Shown in pieces: positions 1 to 4,150 of a stretch of 5,110 nt of DNA (position 1 is its first letter; every line of letters starts with the position of its first letter). A program made the position numbers and the translations under genes. The notes below the pieces were generated by a model that had not been told where the DNA came from, searched no databases, and was given only the letters and a program-made list of their open reading frames with translations. The stretch comes from Chloroflexi bacterium RBG_16_70_13 (GTDB lineage Bacteria > Chloroflexota > Limnocylindria > Limnocylindrales > CSP1-4): the NCBI GenBank assembly GCA_001795245.1, contig MGOD01000028.1, positions 15,415-20,524 on the forward strand, in the 5' to 3' direction.

Positions 1-568
1 TCAGCTCCTCCGGTCCGAGCCTGGCCATGACGTTGGGTGAGACGAGCGCCAGCTGATCGCCGACGTTGATCTCGCCGCGCCAGACGTCCGGCTCCAGGTC
101 CGGGGTCGGCAAGCCCCGCTCGCGGTGCGGGTCTGGAAGGGTCGAGAGTCGCGCGCCGCGGCTGAGGTAGGCTTCCGCCGGCCCGACCGTCGCGACGTAC
201 AGCTCGTGGTCCCGGACGACGGCGATCCCGACGCCGATCGGCGCAACCCCTTCGACGTGGCCCAGGCTGGAGCGCTCCCGGGCGTGGGCCAGCCGCTTGT
301 TGGCCGCGAGGATCGCCTTCACGACGCAGACCCGGATCCCCGCCGACTCGTCGTAGTAGTACTCGTGGCGGATGGCGTTGGCGACGAGGCGGGTCGCCTC
401 CCTGGCCCGCGGCCCCGGGACCATCGACGTCACGAGGAGGTAGAGCTGGCCCTTCGTGCGCGCCTGGGAACCCACGGTTGGCTCGACGACGAGCACCGTG
501 TCGGGCGAGTCGGGCAGGCGATCGCGCTCGGCCAGGACGCCGAGCTTCATCTGGAGTCGGAGGGCCAT
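1..568 (-). CDS. PP2C-fold protein, probable pseudophosphatase (3' end outside window)
   Basis: The reading frame starts at ATG 568-566 and stays open for 189 codons to the window edge. An AGAGG lies 4 bases upstream of this ATG; the next in-frame ATG (550-548) has no such site. The protein resembles the PP2C (PPM) Ser/Thr phosphatase fold: a strand plus helix at residues 41-66 (GQLYLLVTSMVPGPRAREA) sits where active enzymes have the DGMGG loop, LYVATVGPAEAYL (123-135) matches the 'LYVANVGDSRAYL' strand pair, and GDQLALVSPNVMARL (170-184) matches 'GDxLLLCSDGL'. In all three places the aspartates that bind the metals in active PP2C enzymes are missing (SMVPG, VGPAE, SPN), and no N-terminal RxxNED motif is seen. 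I infer a catalytically dead or binding-only PP2C domain. No signal peptide or membrane segment is visible in this part. It follows dciA by 86 bp on the same strand. Family assignment is fairly secure; function is unknown. Confidence 0.72.
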   Translation of the reverse strand, partial: MALRLQMKLGVLAERDRLPDSPDTVLVVEPTVGSQARTKGQLYLLVTSMVPGPRAREATRLVANAIRHEYYYDESAGIRVCVVKAILAANKRLAHARERSSLGHVEGVAPIGVGIAVVRDHELYVATVGPAEAYLSRGARLSTLPDPHRERGLPTPDLEPDVWRGEINVGDQLALVSPNVMARLGPEEL

Positions 569-624
569 GGAGCCTCTGCCAGGTCTGGGCGGGTGGCCGG
601 GCCGGGATTATCGCATGGAGCCTC
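566..624 (-). repeat. Duplicated RBS-plus-ATG unit with a two-codon upstream ORF
   Basis: The 11-bp sequence CATGGAGCCTC (+ strand) occurs at 566-576 and again at 614-624, exactly 48 bp apart. On the minus strand each copy reads GAGGCTCCATG, that is a Shine-Dalgarno-like GAGG, 4 bases, then ATG. The downstream copy is the start of the PP2C-like gene. The upstream copy gives ATG-CGA-TAA, an ORF of two codons (616-608), in the same frame as the main gene but stopped at once. This could be chance, a small duplication, or a leader that affects initiation of the downstream gene. The repeat itself is certain; its role is not. Confidence 0.45.
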
Positions 625-635
625 GGGGCGTCGGC
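607..635 (-). promoter_or_regulatory. Weak candidate promoter for the PP2C-like gene
   Basis: On the minus strand GATAAT (612-607) matches five of six bases of the -10 consensus and is one of the few AT-rich spots in this neighbourhood. A -35 element is poor: CCGACG about 16 bp upstream shares only three bases with TTGACA. If used, the transcript would start near 600, leaving about 30 bases of leader and skipping the two-codon ORF. The gene could equally be read through from dciA. Confidence 0.25.
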
Positions 636-654
636 CCGCGGCCAGCCCCGTCGC

Positions 655-1026
655 TCAGCCTCCCGAAGACGAGCCTCGGGGTCGGACCGTGACGCGGATC
701 TCGGAGACCGGGGCGCCCGCCGGCGCCGCTCGGAAGGCCTCCGCGAGCTGGCGGGCGTGGAGCCGGATCTCCTGGGCGACGATCGGCGCGTCGGCCTCGA
801 CGACGAGCACCGGCCCCTCGACCCGGAGCGCCCGGCAGGCGCCGTGGGCGGCGGGCGCGCGCTCGGCGACGATTCGGTCGAAGGCCGCCACCGCCCGGGC
901 GCGGCGGAGTTCATCGGCGAGCCCGAGCCGCGCCGCGGCATCCGGGATGAGGTCGCCGATCCGGGACATCAGGCCGCGGCGCCGGCGGGCCTCCGCCGGC
1001 TCATCCGGTCGATCGTCGTGGCTCAT
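655..1026 (-). CDS. dciA: DciA, DUF721-family replicative helicase loader/operator
   Basis: A 123-residue protein with a DUF721 domain. DciA is known as the partner that helps load or operate the replicative helicase DnaB in the many bacteria lacking DnaC or DnaI. Start ATG 1026-1024 overlaps the recF stop as ATGA, so translation is probably coupled; no Shine-Dalgarno precedes it, and a longer in-frame version (from 1110) would lie inside recF. After a basic, charged N-terminus (residues 1-18, with RRRR) comes a helix with LGLADELRRARAVAAFDRIV (about 38-57), then ALRVEGPVLVVEADAPIVAQEIRLHARQL-type sequence (about 69-97), the strand-turn-helix typical of DUF721, and finally the strand VSEIRVTVRP (about 108-117). 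The N-terminal extension common in other DciA proteins is short. Its position straight after recF is common in GC-rich phyla. Stop is TGA at 657-655. Confidence 0.85.
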   Translation of the reverse strand: MSHDDRPDEPAEARRRRGLMSRIGDLIPDAAARLGLADELRRARAVAAFDRIVAERAPAAHGACRALRVEGPVLVVEADAPIVAQEIRLHARQLAEAFRAAPAGAPVSEIRVTVRPRGSSSGG

Positions 1027-2207
1027 GCCGGGGCCGGGCGCGCTGCGACCGGGGGCGCTGCGACCGGGCCGGCGAGGGCCGCGCCCGCCTCGCCGGGGAC
1101 CACCTCCCACGTCGTCGCGATGTCGAGGAGGGCCGGATCCAGGTCATCGAGCGTCGTCGTCGTCACGAACGTCTGGGGCAGGCCGGCGATCCGCCGGACC
1201 AGGTGGCCGCGGCGCTCCGGGTCGAGCTCCGAGAAGACGTCGTCGAGGAGGAGGAGCGGGGCGCGCCCGTCGAGAGCGGTCAGGAGGTCGAGCTCGGCGA
1301 GCTTGAAGGCGAGGATCGCGGTCCGCTGCTGGCCACGCGAGGCGAACGCGGCCAGATCACGCCCTTCGAACACGAACGACATGTCGTCGCGGTGCGGCCC
1401 GACGAGGGTCGTCCCGTTCCAGGCCTCCTTGTCGGCGGTCTCCTCGAGCCGACGGGCGAGAGCGTCGCGGGGCGACTCGGCAGCCGACGCCGGCGCGTTC
1501 GTCTCGTAGCGGAGGCCCAGCGCCGATCGGGCGGCCTCGTCCGGGGCGATCTCGGCGTGGGCGCCGGCGAGCGGCCCGGCGAGATCCTCGAGGAGTCGCA
1601 GGCGGGCCCCGACGATCTCGCCTCCGGCATCGAGGAACGGCCTGTCCCAGTATCGCAGCTCGGCCCGCTCCGCCCCCGCGTCCCGGATCGCCCGGAGAAG
1701 GCCGTTCCGCTGCTGGAGCGCCCGGCCATACGTCGCGAGCGCTGCCGCGTAGGCCGGGTAGCGGCTGGCCGCGATGCGATCGAGGGCCGTCCGACGGAGC
1801 GTCGGCGGGCCGGCGATGAGGAGCATCTCCTCGGGCGCGAAGACGACCACCCGGAGGGCCCCGTGGAGCGTCGCCGCCCGGCGCGGTACCCCGTTGACCC
1901 GGATCCGCTTGCGCCCACCGCCGGCCGCGACCTGGCTGCCGGGCCGGACGAGCACGACCTCCAGGACGTCGTCGCCCACCGTGCCCTCGACCCGGGTCAG
2001 GTCGGCGCCCCAGCGAACGAGCTCGAGGTCGGTCGTGGTCCGGTGGGAATGGCCCCAGGCGAGCAGGACGATCGCCTCGAGGAGGCTCGTCTTGCCGGCG
2101 GCATTGGGGCCCCAGACGAGCTGCGGGCCGGGCCCGAAGGCCGCCTCCAGCGCGCCGTAACCACGGAGGTCGGCGAGGCGGAGCGAGGCGAGCGTGGCGG
2201 CCTCTAC
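1023..2207 (-). CDS. recF: RecF, DNA replication/repair SMC-like ATPase (start codon unresolved)
   Basis: RecF binds DNA at gapped or stalled replication sites and, with RecO and RecR, helps load RecA. The frame encodes about 394 residues, normal for RecF. Walker A GPNAAGKT lies at residues 33-40, the RecF-type FAPEE at 123-127, GPHRDD at 270-275, the ABC signature SRGQQRT at 290-296, and Walker B LLLLDDVFSELD at 318-329. An in-frame ATG at 1979 would delete Walker A and cannot be the true start. Homology begins within a few codons of 2207, yet no in-frame ATG, GTG or TTG is found there or for at least 200 bp upstream. The codon at 2207-2205 is GTA, overlapping the dnaN stop as GTAG, where a GTGA or ATGA overlap would be expected. 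An ACG at codon 5 has GAGG 5 bases upstream and is another non-standard option. The last 15 or so residues are an Ala/Pro-rich tail. The 3' end overlaps dciA by 4 bp. Confidence 0.88.
   Translation of the reverse strand, partial: VEAATLASLRLADLRGYGALEAAFGPGPQLVWGPNAAGKTSLLEAIVLLAWGHSHRTTTDLELVRWGADLTRVEGTVGDDVLEVVLVRPGSQVAAGGGRKRIRVNGVPRRAATLHGALRVVVFAPEEMLLIAGPPTLRRTALDRIAASRYPAYAAALATYGRALQQRNGLLRAIRDAGAERAELRYWDRPFLDAGGEIVGARLRLLEDLAGPLAGAHAEIAPDEAARSALGLRYETNAPASAAESPRDALARRLEETADKEAWNGTTLVGPHRDDMSFVFEGRDLAAFASRGQQRTAILAFKLAELDLLTALDGRAPLLLLDDVFSELDPERRGHLVRRIAGLPQTFVTTTTLDDLDPALLDIATTWEVVPGEAGAALAGPVAAPPVAARPAPA
1040..1068 (-). repeat. 15-bp tandem repeat in the recF 3' end
   Basis: Two perfect 14-bp copies of GCGCTGCGACCGGG (+ strand) at 1040-1053 and 1055-1068 give a 15-bp period. 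They encode adjacent pentapeptides GPVAA and PPVAA in the C-terminal tail of RecF, beyond the conserved ATPase domain. This looks like a small in-frame tandem duplication that lengthened a non-conserved tail. Confidence 0.6.
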
Positions 2208-3322
2208 GACGTCGTCCGGACGGGCATCACGACGTGGACGTACTGGTCGTCGCCGATCGGCTTGAAGACGCCCGGCGCCAGCGGTCCCTGGAGCTCGATC
2301 GCGAACTGGTCGGCGCCGACGTTCGTCAGGACGTCGGCCAGGTACTTGGCGTTGAAGGCGATCGTCGTGCCGTCGCCCTCGACCACGGCCTCGACCTGGC
2401 CGACATGGTCGCCGATCTCGGCGTTGGCGCTGACGGTGATACCGGCCTCGCCGTCGGAGCCGATCTGGAGCTTCACGATGTTCGCCGACTCGTGGGCGAT
2501 GAGGGCGGCGGGGCGGACCGCCCGGAGAAGCTCCTCGCGATCGAGGATCGCCCGCGTCGTGTGGGTCTTGGGCATGACCGTCTGGTAGTTCGGGAACTGG
2601 CCATCGATGAGCCGGCTGACGAGGTCGACGCCCTCGAGGTGGAAGAGGATCTGGTTGCGGGCCTGGGCCAGGACGACCTCGACCGGGTCATCGGAATCGG
2701 CGAGGACTCGCATGAGCTCGGTGAGTGCCCGGGCCGGCACGACGACGCTCGTCTCGGCCACGGTGTCGAGGACCGGGATCGTCTTGACGGCGATCCGGTA
2801 GTTGTCGGCCGCGGCGAGGGTCAGCGTGTCACCCTCGAACCGGCACAGGACGCCGGTCAGGATCGGGCGGGCCTCGTCCGTCGCGGCGGCGAAGGCCGTC
2901 TGCTCCAGGGCCCGGCGGAAGGCGTTCTGGGCGATCCGTGTCGTTGGCCGCTCACCGGTCGTCTGGATCGCCGGGAACTCGTCGGCATCGATGCCCTTGA
3001 GGTGCGACTCGAAACGGCCGCAGCGGAGGTGGAGCGTCTCGTTCGGCCCGAGCTCGAGGTCGACGCGATCGCCGCCCTGGAGGGAGTTCACGAGGTCCGT
3101 AAGGAGCTTTGCCGGGACGGTCGTCGCGCCATCCGTCTCGATCTTCCCGGGGACCCAGTAGGTGATCCCGATCTCGAGGTTCGTGGCCGTCAGCTTCAGG
3201 CCCGCGTCCTCTGTCCGGAGGAGGACGTTGGCCAGCACGGGCAACGTGCTGCGGTTGGAGACGGCGCGGCTCACGACCGACAGGCCGCGCGCCAGGTTCT
3301 CCTGCATGACCGAGAGCTTCAC
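2204..3322 (-). CDS. dnaN: DnaN, DNA polymerase III beta sliding clamp
   Basis: The ring-shaped clamp that holds the replicative polymerase on DNA and is a docking platform for other replication and repair proteins. The product is 372 residues, the family's normal length, with three repeated clamp domains (roughly 1-125, 130-250, 255-372). Recognisable motifs are RAVSNRSTLPVLANVLL (19-35), TATNLEIGI (45-53), RPILTGVL (162-169), LIDGQFPNYQ (238-247), FNAKYLADVL (333-342) and the near-terminal MPVR (366-369), which lies by the client-binding pocket. GTG 3322-3320 is chosen because the protein then starts VKLSVMQ, matching the family's MKxxx opening, and a GGAG lies 10 bases upstream. GTG at 3340 and ATG at 3307 are less well supported. 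The stop TAG (2206-2204) overlaps the recF frame, so dnaN and recF are probably cotranscribed. Confidence 0.95.
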   Translation of the reverse strand: MKLSVMQENLARGLSVVSRAVSNRSTLPVLANVLLRTEDAGLKLTATNLEIGITYWVPGKIETDGATTVPAKLLTDLVNSLQGGDRVDLELGPNETLHLRCGRFESHLKGIDADEFPAIQTTGERPTTRIAQNAFRRALEQTAFAAATDEARPILTGVLCRFEGDTLTLAAADNYRIAVKTIPVLDTVAETSVVVPARALTELMRVLADSDDPVEVVLAQARNQILFHLEGVDLVSRLIDGQFPNYQTVMPKTHTTRAILDREELLRAVRPAALIAHESANIVKLQIGSDGEAGITVSANAEIGDHVGQVEAVVEGDGTTIAFNAKYLADVLTNVGADQFAIELQGPLAPGVFKPIGDDQYVHVVMPVRTTS

Positions 3323-3332
3323 GTCGGGTCCA

Positions 3333-3336
3333 CTCC
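3333..3336 (-). promoter_or_regulatory. Ribosome binding site of dnaN
   Basis: GGAG on the minus strand lies 10 bases upstream of GTG 3322-3320. The spacing is longer than ideal, but no comparable site precedes the alternative GTG at 3340 or the ATG at 3307, so it favours the GTG that also fits the family's N-terminus. Confidence 0.45.
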
Positions 3337-3467
3337 ACACAACGGGTGCGTTGACGGCGCTTCAGATGGTACCGGCGCGCCGGCCGGGCGGGCTGCAGGT
3401 GGCGGTTCCTCGCCGGGCACCGGCCCCGGGGCGCCGCGGGTCGAGGTCTACGTTCCGGATCGCGCAT

Positions 3468-3500
3468 CCAGACCACCGGCTCGGATCGTCGTCGGTCTGG
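3468..3500. repeat. Inverted repeat beside the AT-rich patch
   Basis: CCAGACC (3468-3474) and GGTCTGG (3494-3500) are a perfect 7-bp inverted repeat with a 19-base spacer. The right arm directly abuts the AT-richest stretch of the gap. It could be a protein-binding dyad or hairpin near the putative origin or in the dnaN leader; chance is possible. Confidence 0.4.
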
Positions 3501-3548
3501 TGTGTATCTTCCTCCATTCTTCGAAGCCCGTCACCGTCATCATCACGC

Positions 3549-3557
3549 TGTGGACAC
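3549..3557 (-). promoter_or_regulatory. DnaA-box-like site 1 (best match)
   Basis: TGTGGACAC on the + strand, read on the minus strand as GTGTCCACA. It matches eight of nine positions of the high-GC DnaA box TTGTCCACA. It is immediately next to the AT-richer patch and is followed without a gap by a weaker GGTGGACGG (3558-3566). Confidence 0.45.
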
Positions 3558-3613
3558 GGTGGACGGCCACGCTCGGCGCCGTTCGGGAGCGTCGTGGGGG
3601 AGCGCCTGACCTG

Positions 3614-3622
3614 GGTGGACAC
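3614..3622 (-). promoter_or_regulatory. DnaA-box-like site 2
   Basis: GGTGGACAC on the + strand, read on the minus strand as GTGTCCACC, has the TGTCCAC core and the same orientation as site 1, 65 bp away. It differs at both ends from TTGTCCACA (seven of nine). Confidence 0.3.
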
Positions 3623-3624
3623 GC

Positions 3625-3641
3625 GCCGCCGCCGCCGCCGC
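3625..3641. repeat. GCC trinucleotide run
   Basis: About five and two-thirds copies of GCC in non-coding DNA, between two DnaA-box-like sites. Such a run is slippage-prone; no function can be read from it. Confidence 0.6.
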
Positions 3642-3666
3642 ATCCGGAGCGATCCCCGGGCCCGGC

Positions 3667-3675
3667 TGTGGAGGA
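3667..3675 (-). promoter_or_regulatory. DnaA-box-like site 3
   Basis: TGTGGAGGA on the + strand, read on the minus strand as TCCTCCACA, keeps the TCCACA half of the DnaA box but not the other three bases. It shares the orientation of the two sites above. An opposite-orientation site TTCTCCACG lies at 3791-3799. Confidence 0.22.
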
Positions 3676-4042
3676 CCCACGACGCCCCTGCATCGTTGCC
3701 CATTGCCGTCCCCCGCGGGCATCGGGATGTCCGCGCCGGGAGGCGTGCGATCCTCGGGCCGGTGCGCTGCCGTCCACCGCCGATGGCGAGTTCTCCACGC
3801 GGGATCTTCAGGCGGATGGCGGCGGGCGCTTCGAGGCGGCGGTACCCGGGACCCTCGCCCCCCGGCATCACTGACAGGCAAAGGCTCTCCGCCGGGCCCA
3901 ACGCGCCGCCAGCGCGATGTCTCCGCACGCCCAGTCCGGGCCGTCGGCCCCCGTCAGGCCCCAGTCAGCGGCCCAAGGATACCGACGACGCCGGCTCGCA
4001 TTCTCCCCGGCGATTCGTGACAGGGTCGGCCTCGGCGTGAAG

Positions 4043-4103
4043 GGCCCGGCTGCGAAAGCCGAGATCCGCCGGGCCTCCGAGCCCACGCGAGGCTCGTGGG
4101 GCT
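4043..4103 (-). terminator. Tandem hairpins downstream of dnaA, possible terminator
   Basis: Two inverted repeats follow dnaA. AGCCCACG (4080-4087) pairs with CGTGGGGCT (4095-4103) through an 8-bp stem with one bulged G and a 7-base loop. GGCCCGGC (4043-4050) pairs perfectly with GCCGGGCC (4068-4075) around a 17-base loop. Neither is followed by a T-tract on the minus strand, so they are not classical intrinsic terminators; they could still stop or stabilise the dnaA transcript, or partly separate dnaA from dnaN. Confidence 0.4.
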
Positions 4104-4150
4104 GCCGGCCGGCGCTGCCGGCTGGCGCTGGCGGCCGGCGGCCGGCCGGC
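4104..4150. repeat. GC-only palindrome cluster abutting the dnaA stop
   Basis: The self-complementary 10-mer GCCGGCCGGC occurs at 4104-4113 and at 4141-4150, the second ending one base before the dnaA stop codon. Between them are further GCCGGC copies (4117-4122, 4134-4139) and a direct repeat GGCGCTG (4111-4117, 4124-4130). The two ends can pair with each other or fold on themselves. It may act with the next hairpins as a transcript-end structure. Confidence 0.55.

Larger units (their letters stand above)
3501..3675. other. Putative replication origin (oriC) core
   Basis: The dnaA-dnaN gap is the most common site of oriC in bacteria. Within it, 3501-3550 holds 24 A/T of 50 bases (12 of 20 at 3501-3520), clearly richer than the surrounding DNA at about 30%, and could act as an unwinding element. 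It is followed by four similarly oriented sites with a TGTGGA/GGTGGAC core at 3549, 3558, 3614 and 3667. The GC-rich form of the DnaA box is TTGTCCACA (reverse complement TGTGGACAA). None is a perfect box, and density is modest, so this is inferred from location plus imperfect motifs. The neighbouring dnaA supplies the initiator. Confidence 0.45.
3323..4150. other. 828-bp non-coding dnaA-dnaN intergenic region
   Basis: No convincing gene is seen. Several open frames cross the stretch on both strands, but all are low-complexity Arg/Pro/Gly/Ala-rich translations of GC-rich DNA with no recognisable domain. From the dnaA side it holds a block of GC-rich palindromes and hairpins (4043-4150), a largely featureless middle with a small hairpin (GGGCC-GTC-GGCCC, 3938-3950), scattered DnaA-box-like sites (3549-3799), a GCC trinucleotide run, an AT-richer patch (3501-3546), an inverted repeat (3468-3500), a perfect 12-bp palindrome CCGGCGCGCCGG (3372-3383), and the dnaN leader. 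A dnaN promoter must lie here or further upstream, but I could not identify one with confidence. Confidence 0.8.

Noticed and set aside
1..246. Minus-strand 81-codon frame at the left edge
   Set aside because: Ser/Arg/Thr-rich shadow of the PP2C-like gene in another frame; the frame from ATG 568 has clear fold motifs.
1023..1979. recF starting at ATG 1979
   Set aside because: It would remove the Walker A motif and about 76 N-terminal residues that clearly belong to RecF.
125..2588. Long open frames on the + strand opposite recF and dciA (125-1306, 478-1509, 1203-2588)
   Set aside because: They are antisense to well-supported genes, have biased Arg/Gly/Pro/Ser composition and show no domain; they arise because stop codons are rare in GC-rich DNA.
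2204..3340. dnaN starting at GTG 3340
   Set aside because: It adds six residues absent from the clamp family, with no ribosome binding site; GTG 3322 fits the family start and has GGAG upstream.
3506..3546. GTGACG plus GAAGAT on the minus strand as a dnaN promoter
   Set aside because: Only the -35 is a fair match; the -10 shares three of six bases and the leader would be long, so it is not distinguishable from chance.
3538..3547. TCATCATCAC as a DnaA-trio unwinding element
   Set aside because: The repeat is short, and neither strand reads as the 3'-GAT-5' trio in the known register, so location alone does not support the call.
2234..3874. 546-codon + strand open frame opposite dnaN
   Set aside because: Antisense to an unmistakable dnaN, continuing into low-complexity sequence in the gap; no recognisable motif.
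3871..3900. CTGACA as a + strand -35 promoter element
   Set aside because: No -10-like sequence at suitable spacing and no + strand gene downstream.
3362..4086. Several open frames on both strands in the dnaA-dnaN gap
   Set aside because: All are Arg/Pro/Gly-rich, overlap one another in different frames, lack convincing ribosome binding sites and contain no recognisable domain.
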